A DNA stretch of 64,000 nucleotides from Streptococcus parapneumoniae. Lineage in GTDB: Bacteria > Bacillota > Bacilli > Lactobacillales > Streptococcaceae. The stretch lies in NCBI RefSeq assembly GCF_037076355.1, contig NZ_AP026968.1, forward strand, positions 1,318,501-1,382,500. Reading direction: 5' to 3'. Below are positions 46,065-55,458 of the stretch, piece after piece. The translations under genes and the position numbers were made by a program. Each line of letters begins with the position of its first letter. The stretch's first letter is position 1. Below the pieces are notes generated by a model. That model was given only the letters and a program-made list of their open reading frames with translations, ran no database searches and was not told the origin of the DNA.

Positions 46065-47249
46065 CTAAAGTCTATTAAAAAATTCTTTTTTATGTGAACT
46101 TCCCCATCTTTCGATAAATAGAATCCCCACTAACAAAAGGATAATCAGGCAAGGAAGTAAAACTAGCCCCATGTCCCAATTTAGATTGACATTATCAATT
46201 TGCTTAGGTAATCTTCCAGATAAAATCTCCACTGAACGCAAGTAAGTAAAGGGAATCAGATGTGCAATCCTTTGAAGAGGCTGAATTGTTTGGATGCCAA
46301 ACAATAAGCCAACAATCCCAATGAGTGAAAGAAAGAGTACAGGCATTTTTTGCTTGAAAAAGTAAGCAATCAAATACACAACTTCCACAATGACGATAAA
46401 GGCTAAGAAAGCTAAGAACAAGCCAGGAAATAACACATCCTGTATCTTTCCAATAGTTACCTCTTGATTCGTTAAGTTATAAATCGGGTAGGGATAATCT
46501 AACTGTCCAAAACCACTTATCAGACTTCCCACTAGAAAAGAAAATCCACTGATTCCGATAAACAGCACAGTTACATAACCCACTCCAACTCCAAGAGAGG
46601 ACATGGCAAATGCCACTTTTGAAAAAGGATATAACTGAGCTATGTCCAGATGATTTTGATATCTTTCTGCAAATAGTTGCGTTAGCATAAAAATAATAGC
46701 AATCACAAACAAGGTTGGGATAATAGCCTCTAAAATCCAGACAATCTGATCAATCCCGTGGGTCGGATAATCTAAATTGTGCGCTTTTATGTTCAAGGGA
46801 TATAGGGCTTGGTAAGTCTTTCGTTCGCGGTCAACCGCCATTTTTAAGTCAGAACTAGCAGTCGGTTCCTTTGATAAAATTTCATAACTCTTCTCTACAT
46901 CTTGCCACTGCAAATAGTAGGCTTCTTTCCAGCGTCCTTCTTTTAACAAAGCCAGAATTTCTTTCTTTTGCGTCAAAAGATTTTTTTGCGATTCTAAATT
47001 AATTTTAGCAATCTGGTATTCCTCCGAGTTGGTATCAGAAATTTGGGAGAGTTCCTCTTCATATTCATTGATGACTCTCTCATCTTTTACAAGACGGGTT
47101 TCCAACTCGCTCTCCAAGCTGACGGAGTTTGCAGTCTGACTATTAAAATAAAAGGTAACACCGAGTCCAGATACAAATAAAGCTAAGATAATCCAGTTTA
47201 AGCGACTTTTGAAAACTTTTTTTAATAAAAATAGACTAACATCTTTCAT
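46065..47249 (-). CDS. ABC transporter permease (ABC-2 type)
   Basis: A 394-residue membrane protein with one N-terminal helix (about 19-36), a large extracellular coiled region (about 45-160) and five or so helices in the C-terminal half. This shape fits exporters of peptides or bacteriocins and related immunity transporters. Shine-Dalgarno GAGG in the gap after the ATPase gene, three bases long. The substrate is unknown; the small Tyr-rich peptide relic upstream in the same transcription unit suggests a peptide. Confidence 0.8.
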   Translation of the reverse strand: MKDVSLFLLKKVFKSRLNWIILALFVSGLGVTFYFNSQTANSVSLESELETRLVKDERVINEYEEELSQISDTNSEEYQIAKINLESQKNLLTQKKEILALLKEGRWKEAYYLQWQDVEKSYEILSKEPTASSDLKMAVDRERKTYQALYPLNIKAHNLDYPTHGIDQIVWILEAIIPTLFVIAIIFMLTQLFAERYQNHLDIAQLYPFSKVAFAMSSLGVGVGYVTVLFIGISGFSFLVGSLISGFGQLDYPYPIYNLTNQEVTIGKIQDVLFPGLFLAFLAFIVIVEVVYLIAYFFKQKMPVLFLSLIGIVGLLFGIQTIQPLQRIAHLIPFTYLRSVEILSGRLPKQIDNVNLNWDMGLVLLPCLIILLLVGILFIERWGSSHKKEFFNRL

Positions 47250-47252
47250 AAA

Positions 47253-47840
47253 CTAAACCTCTTCTATTTGCCCCTGATGAATGGTTACTACTCTATCGCA
47301 GACATCAAGCAACTCTTCCTTATAGTGGGAACTTAAAAGAACCAGCTGTTCTTGTCTATCGATTTGTGCTAGCCTATCAAAAAACTTCTGACGATAATAC
47401 TCATCTAAGCCATTTGTAATCTCATCCATGAGCCAGCATTTGGCCTGACTGAGGAAATACATGGCAATCACCAAGCGTTGCTTCATGCCTAAGGAATACT
47501 TGCGAATGGGAAGTCTGACATAGTCCGACATTTCCCAGTAATCAATTTCATCCCTCAAGTTTAGGTCTGACTTCCAGATGTTTTTGATAAGGCGAAGATA
47601 GTCCATCCCACTTAAATTTTCATCCAGCCATTCAATGCTTTCATAATAAAATAAAGAAGGAGGGGCTACAATATTTCCACTACTTATAGGAATTAAATTG
47701 CTAATGGCGCGGAACAGTGTCGTCTTTCCAGAGCCATTGATAGCAAGAATACCATAAATCCTACCCTTTTCAAATGTAAAATCAACATCTTGTAAGATGA
47801 CTTGTCGCGTTTTTAAGGTCACATGAGTAAGCTGCAACAT
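47253..47840 (-). CDS. ABC transporter ATP-binding protein
   Basis: A 195-residue cytosolic ATPase, shorter than the usual 220-300. The Walker A is ILAINGSGKTTL, the signature is YSLGMKQRL instead of LSGGQ, Walker B is CWLMDEITNGLD and the switch His is in SSHYKEE. AAGGAGGGCTAGAT precedes the ATG. It pairs with the permease three bases downstream. Confidence 0.9.
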   Translation of the reverse strand: MLQLTHVTLKTRQVILQDVDFTFEKGRIYGILAINGSGKTTLFRAISNLIPISSGNIVAPPSLFYYESIEWLDENLSGMDYLRLIKNIWKSDLNLRDEIDYWEMSDYVRLPIRKYSLGMKQRLVIAMYFLSQAKCWLMDEITNGLDEYYRQKFFDRLAQIDRQEQLVLLSSHYKEELLDVCDRVVTIHQGQIEEV

Positions 47841-47872
47841 ATCTAGCCCTCCTTTTTATCACTCTTTAAGAA

Positions 47873-48148
47873 TTAATAGCCTCCGCTGTAGTAGTTTAGT
47901 ACCTCATAACGATCGTAATTCCAACCACTACCAACTGGATACTCAGAATAGCTATAATAACGAAACCATGATGGATCGTTAGTATAGCTATATCTGTGGT
48001 AATTCATACTAGACTTATAGTAGGTATTCCAATCATACCGATAAGTTTTAAGAACGCTCACAGCATATATACTGGACTGAAAAAGACCAATGGATTATAA
48101 ACTAACTAATTAAACGATTTTTGCTAATTTTTAATGGTTTTATATCAT
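47873..48148 (-). pseudogene. Tyr-rich small secreted peptide, probably inactivated (bacteriocin-like)
   Basis: An open frame ends in a stretch of 62 residues rich in Tyr, Ser, Trp and Asn (KTYRYDWNTYYKSSMNYHRY, ending NYYSGGY). Read back in the same frame, SIGLFQSSIYA looks like the end of a signal peptide. Before it come LVSL and KLAKIV, but each block is separated by TAA codons (at about 48097 and 48112, with two more further up). No AUG with a Shine-Dalgarno opens the frame; a GTG at 48061 also lacks one. It has a good promoter of its own and is followed by an ABC transporter, an arrangement seen for small bacteriocins. No family match is claimed. Confidence 0.45.
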
Positions 48149-48167
48149 TAAAAATGAAGACGTTTTC

Positions 48168-48196
48168 ATTATATCGTTTTTATCATTATTATGCAA
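48168..48196 (-). promoter_or_regulatory. Promoter of the Tyr-rich peptide and ABC transporter unit
   Basis: TTGCAT, 17 bases, TATAAT on the minus strand, just after the comEC stop. Confidence 0.65.
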
Positions 48197-48239
48197 CAGA
48201 TTTTTAGTTTATTTTACTAATATATAATATTTGTCCTTC

Positions 48240-50480
48240 CTATCGAACGCTTTCGATTTTCCAACTTTTCCAACCTTTAAAGCGTATAGCTCCTTGTTGG
48301 TCAGTTCGATATACTTTGCTATTGATACCTTCCAGTCGTGTCAAGGTTTCCTGATGGGGTAGTTTCGTTCGATTGTTCTTTCCAACTGAGATGAGAGTGA
48401 TCTCTGGTTTGAGCTGTTCTAGAAAGACTGAACTTGATGAATTTTTAGAACCATGTTGACCAGCTTTCAAAACATCCACTTCTAGGTCAAGATACTTCTT
48501 CAACAATTCCTTCTCTCCTTTCTCCTCCAAATTTCCAGTGAAGAGAAAGTGCTTATCCAAGAGTTTTCCATACAGAACTAGGGAGTCTTCATGACCTCCA
48601 TCTCCCATTTTTCTTGGAGATAGGACTTCTAACTGGCTTCCGAAAATTGGCAAGTTCTCTCCTACTGTCACACTACGCACCTTGGTTTGAGTAGTCTGTA
48701 GTTCTGCCACAAATTCCTTCTGCTTCAGACTGCCTTTTGATACTAAAATTTCACCTATATGGAAAGCCTTGGTCACCTCCAACAAATCACTAACATGTTC
48801 CTTGTCCGTATTGGTCAAAATCAGCTGGTCAATCTTGGCTACTCCTCGACTTTTGAGATAGGGTATCAAGGTTCTCTGGGCATTGCTGGTCGTCACCTTT
48901 TCTTGCCAATCCTCAATTTTCTTGCTAGACTCTGCCTTACCACCCACATCTATGAGAATGGTTTTCCCAGTTATATCCCGTAGGAAAATACTTTCGCCTT
49001 GCCCCACATCCAGCATGGTAATTTCATTTTCCAGTGGATGCTTGGTAAGGAAAAAGAGACCTGTAATCAATAAACTCAATACTGCTAGCCTTTTAATGTT
49101 TTTCCTCAAATCATAGACTAAAGCCAAGGAAATTAACAATAAAATTAAAAGCCATACATTGGGTTGTCCAAAGACCATAGGCCTACTTGCCAGCTGCGAT
49201 ACCAAGCGAATCATCCCCTCCAACCATTCAAAAATAAAATTCAGCTGAATGACTGAATAGAGGAAGGAAAGGGCAAATAAGATAGACAAGAGCGGTAAGA
49301 AAACCAAGTCAAATAGAAAGGAAAAGACAAAGGTCAAAAGAATAGACCAAGGCTGAAATTCTGCAAAATAAAAGGATAGAATGGGTAATATTCCCAAGGA
49401 AATGACTAGACTTTCTCTAGCAACAGCCTTGAGCCCCTCTCCTTCTTTGCTGGTCATGGTCAAGATAAAAGCATAGGCGCAGGACAAGACACCTCCTGCT
49501 GTCAAGAAAAAGTTGGGCATGACGATAAAGAGGACAAGCACCGTCAAGGCAAAATTATCCAAGCCTTTAACCCCATGTTGAGCCAGTAGCTTCTGCAAGA
49601 GACTTCGAATGACCGATGCTGAAAATCCTGTCAGCCCTGCATAAATAAGGGAAAAGGGATAAGTCAGCCATTTCAACTTTTCTTGGGTCAAGCCCAATCG
49701 CAAAAGAAGCTTCTTAAATCCATCCATGAAAAATCCTACCTGCATACCGGACAAGGCAAAGAGGTGGATAATTCCTAGACTGGAATAAAGCTCATTCATC
49801 TCCTCAAAATCTGTGTCCAGATGTCCCAGCAAGAGCCCCGTCATGTAGTTGCGCATAGGGTCTGGAAAGTGCGTCTTAATCCAAACTACAGCCTTTCGAC
49901 GTAAACTAGACAGGTTTTCACCTATATCCCAACTGCCAACCTTTTGAAGTGACTGGATTTTTTTGATATTGAGAGTCTGGTAAATTCCCTGAGTCTTCAG
50001 ATAGGCTTGATAGTCAAAACCACCAAAATTTCTCTGCCCTTCTGGTTCTGAAAGTTTTCCTTCAAGTTCTATCTCATGAAGATCTGTTAAGACTTGAAAT
50101 TGTTCTTTTTCATTCTCGGACTGAAGCTTATAGTAAACTTGGAAGGTACGGCTGTCAGCCTTGCCACGAAAGGATAGACTGTCACCATTGACCTTAATAG
50201 TGTCAGGCAAAATCCGCACCCTCTCAACAGAATCCGCTAAGTTTTGACTCGCTTGACTCTGTTGCCAATTTTGAAACAGAAACCAGAATCCAAAGATTCC
50301 GCAAAGCAGTAGAACTTTACTAGCTGATTTCCACGAAAATTGGAAAAAAAGACAGACTAGCAGAAAAACGAACCCCAACAAAGCAAGATAGGATGCTGAG
50401 AAAATAGCGTAGTAAAGCCAGAGCAATAGAAAACTCAGATAGATTAGGGGAAGGGGGAAATTTTTAATCCACTGCAACAT
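48240..50480 (-). CDS. comEC: DNA uptake channel protein ComEC
   Basis: A 746-residue polytopic membrane protein that carries transforming single-stranded DNA across the membrane; called celB in pneumococcus. N-terminal helices and an OB-type loop are followed by the Competence domain (about 205-470; YMTGLLLGHLDTDFEE, HLFALSGMQVGFF). A C-terminal metallo-beta-lactamase-like domain has LDVGQGESIFL and AGQHGSKNS, but its first metal motif is the incomplete TNTDKEH. The start overlaps comEA by 17 bases. Confidence 0.95.
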   Translation of the reverse strand: MLQWIKNFPLPLIYLSFLLLWLYYAIFSASYLALLGFVFLLVCLFFQFSWKSASKVLLLCGIFGFWFLFQNWQQSQASQNLADSVERVRILPDTIKVNGDSLSFRGKADSRTFQVYYKLQSENEKEQFQVLTDLHEIELEGKLSEPEGQRNFGGFDYQAYLKTQGIYQTLNIKKIQSLQKVGSWDIGENLSSLRRKAVVWIKTHFPDPMRNYMTGLLLGHLDTDFEEMNELYSSLGIIHLFALSGMQVGFFMDGFKKLLLRLGLTQEKLKWLTYPFSLIYAGLTGFSASVIRSLLQKLLAQHGVKGLDNFALTVLVLFIVMPNFFLTAGGVLSCAYAFILTMTSKEGEGLKAVARESLVISLGILPILSFYFAEFQPWSILLTFVFSFLFDLVFLPLLSILFALSFLYSVIQLNFIFEWLEGMIRLVSQLASRPMVFGQPNVWLLILLLISLALVYDLRKNIKRLAVLSLLITGLFFLTKHPLENEITMLDVGQGESIFLRDITGKTILIDVGGKAESSKKIEDWQEKVTTSNAQRTLIPYLKSRGVAKIDQLILTNTDKEHVSDLLEVTKAFHIGEILVSKGSLKQKEFVAELQTTQTKVRSVTVGENLPIFGSQLEVLSPRKMGDGGHEDSLVLYGKLLDKHFLFTGNLEEKGEKELLKKYLDLEVDVLKAGQHGSKNSSSSVFLEQLKPEITLISVGKNNRTKLPHQETLTRLEGINSKVYRTDQQGAIRFKGWKSWKIESVR

Positions 50481-51102
50481 AGTCTTTTAACTTTTCTATA
50501 GTCTTGGCACCAATGCCAGAGACCTTTTTGAGCTCGTCTACTGACTTGAATTTCCCATTTGACTCACGATGGTCGATAATGTCCTGAGCTCGTTTTCCTC
50601 CCAGTCCCTTGACCTGTTTAAGCTCTTCCAGACTGGCCTTGTTGAGATTGACCTTCTTTTCCTTGCTTGTTGAAGAAGCCGTCCCAGAACCTGCCTGCTG
50701 ACTAGCTGATTCTTCTCCCTTAGTGGGAACGTAAACCAGAGCCTCGTCACTAACTTTCTGAGCTAGATTAAGCGACTTGCTGTCTGCTTGCTCTGTCAAG
50801 CCACCCGCCTTTTGAACGGCATCATTGACCCGACTACCTACGGGCAAGTCATAAATTCCTGGCGATTTGACAGCACCTTTGACATCTACTGTGATTAGAT
50901 CTTGTTCAACCGGTTCTTCCTTCACTTCCTTTTCGGTCGATGAATCCTTGGAAACAGCTGCAACTTCTGCCTGCAAATTCGTTTCTTTGACAGGTGTGTG
51001 TGGAGCTGGCTTTAGTAGGAAAAATCCGCCAACAAGCAGGCCCAGACCAGTACAGATGACAATGATTTTATACTCTTTTATTTTCTCGATAATTGCTTCC
51101 AT
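50464..51102 (-). CDS. comEA: DNA receptor ComEA
   Basis: A 212-residue membrane-anchored receptor for double-stranded DNA in transformation. One N-terminal helix (about 13-30), a Glu/Lys/Thr linker, an SLBB-like domain (VDVKGAVKSPGIYDLPVG) and a C-terminal helix-hairpin-helix DNA-binding domain (LNKASLEELKQVKGLG, ELKKVSGIGAKTIEKL). GAGAGGAGAAAAT precedes the ATG and a perfect cin-box lies 20 bases upstream. Confidence 0.95.
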   Translation of the reverse strand: MEAIIEKIKEYKIIVICTGLGLLVGGFFLLKPAPHTPVKETNLQAEVAAVSKDSSTEKEVKEEPVEQDLITVDVKGAVKSPGIYDLPVGSRVNDAVQKAGGLTEQADSKSLNLAQKVSDEALVYVPTKGEESASQQAGSGTASSTSKEKKVNLNKASLEELKQVKGLGGKRAQDIIDHRESNGKFKSVDELKKVSGIGAKTIEKLKDYVAVD

Positions 51103-51121
51103 ATTTTCTCCTCTCTTAGAT

Positions 51122-51129
51122 TATTCGTA
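51122..51129 (-). promoter_or_regulatory. ComX-dependent cin-box of comEA-comEC
   Basis: Perfect TACGAATA on the minus strand. Confidence 0.9.
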
Positions 51130-51136
51130 GGAGGAA

Positions 51137-51167
51137 GAAAAAACAGTTGAAAATTTCTTCTCAACTG
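51137..51167 (-). terminator. Terminator of the acetyltransferase gene
   Basis: CAGTTGA / TCAACTG arms then TTTTTT on the minus strand, ending eight bases before the comEA cin-box. Confidence 0.8.
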
Positions 51168-51168
51168 C

Positions 51169-51738
51169 TTATTTATTTGCAAAATAGTCTTCCTTGGTCA
51201 AAACATAATGAACTCTTGTCACGATTCTGCCTTCTTCATGCTGGTCCATACAAGCATATGGTTCTGCATATAAAAAACGCATGCCTGATTTCTCCATGAT
51301 CTTTCCAGATGCAGGATTGTCCTTATCGTGAAGGGCGGTCAACTTGTTCATTCCGATTTTCTCAAAAGCTAGCTCAATTACGGCACGATTGGCTTCTGTC
51401 GTCAATCCTTGATTCCAATATTTTTTATTGATAATGTAACCAATAGCTGCCTTCTTAAGAACAGAATCAATCTTGTGCAAGTCAATGGTTCCAATAAATT
51501 TGCCATTGCATTTCAGTTCTATTCCCCAACTCCCTAATGGATTGGCTAAATAAAACTGAGCAATATTATTTTTAGTTTCTTCTAAATTTTGATTGGTTAG
51601 AAAAGTGTAACCTGTATTATCCTTATCCGAGGCATACTCAAACATAGCTTCCGCATCATCCAAAGTTACAGGTCTAAGCAATAAACGCTCTGTCTCCACT
51701 ATCGGATACTGGGCTAGTTTTAAAAAGATTGATTCCAT
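51169..51738 (-). CDS. GNAT family N-acetyltransferase (RimJ/RimL-like)
   Basis: A 189-residue cytosolic acetyltransferase. The start TERLLLRPVTLDDA is typical of RimJ/RimL-type GNATs; the acetyl-CoA motif is GYIINKKYWNQGLTTEA and the conserved Asn is in HDKDNPASGKIMEK. GTGG precedes the ATG. The substrate (protein N-terminus or small molecule) is unknown. Single-gene unit closed by a terminator. Confidence 0.85.
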   Translation of the reverse strand: MESIFLKLAQYPIVETERLLLRPVTLDDAEAMFEYASDKDNTGYTFLTNQNLEETKNNIAQFYLANPLGSWGIELKCNGKFIGTIDLHKIDSVLKKAAIGYIINKKYWNQGLTTEANRAVIELAFEKIGMNKLTALHDKDNPASGKIMEKSGMRFLYAEPYACMDQHEEGRIVTRVHYVLTKEDYFANK

Positions 51739-51844
51739 AGGATTCCACCACTTGAAAAGTTTCTAACTAATATAAGGATATTTAATGAAACATTTAAAAA
51801 GCAAATTTATACTTAGCATTGAGATAACTTTAAGTACAAAAGAA

Positions 51845-52849
51845 CTATCCTTCAGACAGAGGTTGAGACTCTAATCCTTCACTCTCTTCTTTTTTAACCG
51901 GTACTGGTTCATAAGCTCGGATAATCTGAGCGACAACTGGGTGGCGAACCACATCCTTAGCTGAAAAATGAACAAAGTCAATCTGATGGATGTTCTTTAG
52001 TTTCTCTTGGGCATCAATCAAACCTGACTTGACATTGCGTGGCAGGTCAATCTGACTGATATCTCCATTGACAATCATCTTAGAATGAAAGCCTAAACGC
52101 GTCAAAAACATCTTCATCTGCATGATAGTCGTATTTTGCGCCTCATCGAGAATGACAAAGGCATCATCCAAGGTTCGTCCACGCATGTAGGCAAGAGGTG
52201 CAATCTCGATAATTTCACGTTCCATGAGACGAGTCGTTTGATCTTTTCCCAGAATCTGATACAAAGCATCATAAACAGGTCTAAGGTAAGGATCTACCTT
52301 CTCCTTAAGGTCTCCCGGAAGAAATCCAAGACTCTCTCCAGCTTCTACTGCTGGACGAGTTAGGATAATTCGCTTGACCTGCCCACGTTTAAGAGCTGTC
52401 ACTGCCAAGGTCACTGCAAGAAAGGTCTTCCCTGTCCCTGCTGGCCCAATTCCAAAGGTCACATCGTGCTGTTTAACACTATCCACATAAAGTTTTTGAC
52501 CCAAGGTTTTGACACGGATAGGCTTCCCAGTATTGTCTTTGATGATTTCTTCTTCGTAAAGGGCGACAAATTTATCAATTTCATCGTTTTTGACCATGCT
52601 AATCGCAGTCACCACATCTGGCGTACCAACGGTCATCCCACGATTTACCAAGACCATGAGAGCTTGAATAACCTGACGGGCTTCCTCACAGGCAGTCTCT
52701 TCTCCCAAAACCTGCACAATCTCCGTACGAGCATGAATCACCACATCCAGCTCTTCTTCCATCAAACGAAGATGGCGTTCATTGGAACCAAAAAGATGAA
52801 ACAGGTCATCTGGATGACTCAGTTGAATGTCTATTGAATGTTCCTTCAA
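51845..52849 (-). CDS. phoH: PhoH family ATPase
   Basis: A 334-residue P-loop ATPase related to the N-terminal half of superfamily I helicases; probably RNA-linked. Walker A is GPAGTGKTFLA, Walker B VILDEAQN, and a KH-like N-terminal part (residues 1-100) precedes. The frame opens with TTG, eight bases after GAGAGG; there is no ATG near. Usual neighbour of ybeY in many genomes but separate here. Confidence 0.92.
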   Translation of the reverse strand: MKEHSIDIQLSHPDDLFHLFGSNERHLRLMEEELDVVIHARTEIVQVLGEETACEEARQVIQALMVLVNRGMTVGTPDVVTAISMVKNDEIDKFVALYEEEIIKDNTGKPIRVKTLGQKLYVDSVKQHDVTFGIGPAGTGKTFLAVTLAVTALKRGQVKRIILTRPAVEAGESLGFLPGDLKEKVDPYLRPVYDALYQILGKDQTTRLMEREIIEIAPLAYMRGRTLDDAFVILDEAQNTTIMQMKMFLTRLGFHSKMIVNGDISQIDLPRNVKSGLIDAQEKLKNIHQIDFVHFSAKDVVRHPVVAQIIRAYEPVPVKKEESEGLESQPLSEG

Positions 52850-52933
52850 ATAAAGAACCTCTCTAATCCTTTTATTTCTTTTTATTATAGCAAAGGGGTG
52901 GAGAAATTACTAGCCCAAACCCAATGAATCATG

Positions 52934-53149
52934 CTAGTGTTCTAAGTATTCTTGCCAGATAGCGTCAAAGTCTCCTAGATTGAAAGAGAAACTGGCATGT
53001 TCTTCCAGAAAGCGACTCACCTCATCAAAATCATCTGTGTGTTTTGGAAAGGCTGATTCTTCAAAAGCGAGGTCTGCCAAGATAGCCTTGGGACTGTTAC
53101 TTTTAGGATTGCGCTCGGTCATGAGCCAAGTGTAAAATGATTTTCTCAT
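52934..53149 (-). CDS. yozE: YozE family protein (UPF0346)
   Basis: A 71-residue acidic protein starting [15 protein letters not shown], with the SAM-like four-helix fold of YozE. Function unknown. Its ATG overlaps the TGA of cvfB (ATGA), so it is coupled to it. Confidence 0.9.
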   Translation of the reverse strand: MRKSFYTWLMTERNPKSNSPKAILADLAFEESAFPKHTDDFDEVSRFLEEHASFSFNLGDFDAIWQEYLEH

Positions 53150-54012
53150 AAGTCACCCAAGATCAACTCTGTCCCAAACTGGTCTTGCTTGATTTTACCA
53201 GCCTTCATCAAGCCACCAAGTGCTTTCTTGAACTGACCTTTAGAAATACCAAAGGTTGCCTTGATATCCTCAGGGGATGACTTATCATTCAAGGTCATAA
53301 AACCGCCATTGCTTTCCAAATAAGTCAAAATCATCTGGGCATCATTTTCCAACATTTCAAAAGAACGTGGTTTGAGGGAGAGGTTCAACGTGCGGTCCAC
53401 TTCACGGAAACCAATAACGCGCGCATCTAATACTTGCCCCAAACGTGGCTCTGCGTAGCGCTCGCTAGGATGGATAAAGCCAAGCATGTTATTTTCTGGT
53501 AGGTAGACAAAGGTTCCTGACAGCTTGAGTCGGTAAACAATGGCTGGCCAGTTTTGGTTCTGCATGTTGTTGTAGGCAGGACGAGCCAGACGTTGAAAGT
53601 CTTCTTGATAGGCCAAGAGACCCCAGATACGGTCTTTCTTGTCCACTTCAAGACGGATGTAGAGTTGGTCTCCCTTCTTAGGCCAGAGTTCCTTAAGCTC
53701 AGGGAGAATATCGAGTGACACAACGATTTCCTTGTCAGGAAGGCCTGTATCTACAAAGACACCCAAGTCCTTACGAACTTCTGTGACACGACCCCAACCA
53801 AATTGATCCTGAGTAGCAGTCACTTCTAGAGTGGTCAAGCGTAGTTTTTGCTTCATATCCGTATAAGCAAAACCTTTGACCGTATCCCCTACTGTATGTT
53901 GACCTTCTTCCTTGGAAAGTGCATAGGTCTGACCATCCTTTTGCACAAAGTAGAAACGGTCATTTTCATCGATGATGAGTCCAACGATAAAACTTGCAAG
54001 ATTTGTATTCAT
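53146..54012 (-). CDS. cvfB: S1-type RNA-binding protein CvfB
   Basis: A 288-residue RNA-binding regulator; the staphylococcal homologue controls virulence gene expression. S1-like and RNA-binding barrels at about 1-220 ([40 protein letters not shown]) and a winged helix at the C-terminus ([21 protein letters not shown]). The ATG at 54012 with AAGGAAAT is used. Confidence 0.9.
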   Translation of the reverse strand: MNTNLASFIVGLIIDENDRFYFVQKDGQTYALSKEEGQHTVGDTVKGFAYTDMKQKLRLTTLEVTATQDQFGWGRVTEVRKDLGVFVDTGLPDKEIVVSLDILPELKELWPKKGDQLYIRLEVDKKDRIWGLLAYQEDFQRLARPAYNNMQNQNWPAIVYRLKLSGTFVYLPENNMLGFIHPSERYAEPRLGQVLDARVIGFREVDRTLNLSLKPRSFEMLENDAQMILTYLESNGGFMTLNDKSSPEDIKATFGISKGQFKKALGGLMKAGKIKQDQFGTELILGDL

Positions 54013-54026
54013 ATTTCCTTCTTTCG

Positions 54027-54058
54027 AATAAAACTCAGCCAGCAATGCCAACTGAGTT
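54027..54058 (-). terminator. frr terminator
   Basis: AACTCAG / CTGAGTT arms with inner GGC/GCT pairing and TTTTATT on the minus strand. Confidence 0.65.
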
Positions 54059-54071
54059 TTTCTGTTTATTT

Positions 54072-54629
54072 TTAGACTTCCAAAAGTTCTTTCTCTTTGT
54101 TGGCAGTCATGTCGTCGATGTGTTTGACAGCATCGTCTGTTACTTTTTGAATATCTTTTTCAAGAGTCTTCAATTCGTCTTCAGTGATTTCTTTTGCTTT
54201 TTCTTGTTTCTTGGCTTCATCCATAGCATCACGACGGATATTGCGGACAGCCACTTTAGCATTTTCGCCGACCTTCTTCACTTCTTTAGCAAGGTCACGA
54301 CGAGTTTCTTCTGTGAGAGCAGGGATAACCAAACGAATGACTGAACCGTCGTTAGCTGGTGTGATACCAAGATCAGAAGCGTTCAAGGCACGTTCGATGT
54401 CTTTCAATGAAGACTTGTCAAATGGTGTTACCAACAAAACACGCGCTTCTGGAATGGTAATTGAAGCGATTTGGTTAAGAGGAGTTTCTACTCCATAGTA
54501 TTCTACATGTACACGGTCGAGCAAACTTGCGTTGGCACGACCTGCACGGATACCACCAAATTCACGAGCAAGTGATTGGTGAGACTGGGTCATTCTCTCT
54601 TTAGCTTTTTCAATAATTGCGTTAGCCAT
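54072..54629 (-). CDS. frr: Ribosome recycling factor
   Basis: A 185-residue protein that splits post-termination ribosomes with EF-G. Family motifs: [32 protein letters not shown] and [10 protein letters not shown]. It lies eight bases after pyrH, the usual partner. Confidence 0.98.
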   Translation of the reverse strand: MANAIIEKAKERMTQSHQSLAREFGGIRAGRANASLLDRVHVEYYGVETPLNQIASITIPEARVLLVTPFDKSSLKDIERALNASDLGITPANDGSVIRLVIPALTEETRRDLAKEVKKVGENAKVAVRNIRRDAMDEAKKQEKAKEITEDELKTLEKDIQKVTDDAVKHIDDMTANKEKELLEV

Positions 54630-54637
54630 AATCTTTC

Positions 54638-55375
54638 TTATTCCTTTTCTTCGATATTATTTGAAACTGTTGTTCCGATATTTTCACCAAATACGACACG
54701 TTTGATGTTGCCTGGTTGGTTCATGTTGAAGACAACCAAGTCAATGTCGTTATCCATTGAGAGGGTTGAAGCTGTTGAGTCCATGATACGAAGACCTTTA
54801 TTGATAACGTCACGATGGGTCAATTCTTCAAACTTAACGGCCGTCTTGTCCTTCTTAGGATCGGCATTGTAAACACCGTCGACACCATTTTTAGCCATAA
54901 GGATAGCATCCGCTTCGATTTCAGCTGCACGAAGGGCCGCTGTTGTATCGGTTGAGAAGTAAGGTGAACCAATTCCGGCACCAAAGATAACGATACGGCC
55001 TTTTTCAAGGTGACGAAGGGCACGTCCACGGACATAAGGCTCTGCCACTTGTTGCATAGCAATAGCTGTTTGCACACGTGTATCAACCCCAACTTGTTGC
55101 AATGAATCTGCCATCACAAGAGCATTCATAACAGTCCCAAGCATTCCTGTGTAATCTGCCTGAACGCGGTCCATTCCTGCTTCTGCAGCAGGTTCACCAC
55201 GCCAGAGATTTCCTCCACCGATAACAAGGGCAATTTCGATACCTAAGCTATGAACTTCTTGAATCTCTTTTGCGATTGTTTGAACTGTTTGGATATCAAT
55301 CCCTACGCCACGTTCACCGGCAAGGGCTTCACCTGATAACTTGATTAAAATACGTTTATACTTGGGATTCGCCAT
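54638..55375 (-). CDS. pyrH: UMP kinase
   Basis: A 245-residue hexameric kinase turning UMP into UDP. Amino-acid-kinase fold with [20 protein letters not shown] and [19 protein letters not shown] precedes the ATG; a GTG two codons up is less well placed. Confidence 0.97.
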   Translation of the reverse strand: MANPKYKRILIKLSGEALAGERGVGIDIQTVQTIAKEIQEVHSLGIEIALVIGGGNLWRGEPAAEAGMDRVQADYTGMLGTVMNALVMADSLQQVGVDTRVQTAIAMQQVAEPYVRGRALRHLEKGRIVIFGAGIGSPYFSTDTTAALRAAEIEADAILMAKNGVDGVYNADPKKDKTAVKFEELTHRDVINKGLRIMDSTASTLSMDNDIDLVVFNMNQPGNIKRVVFGENIGTTVSNNIEEKE

Positions 55376-55458
55376 TTTCACTCTCCTTTTTTTATCCTAC
55401 CTATTTTATCACAATTTCTAAGATTTTTATAGTATCATGAGCAATTCTTTCAAAAAAA

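Noticed and set aside
54023..54030. TTCGAATA on the plus strand resembling a cin-box
   Set aside because: No plus-strand gene follows, and it lies in the frr terminator region.
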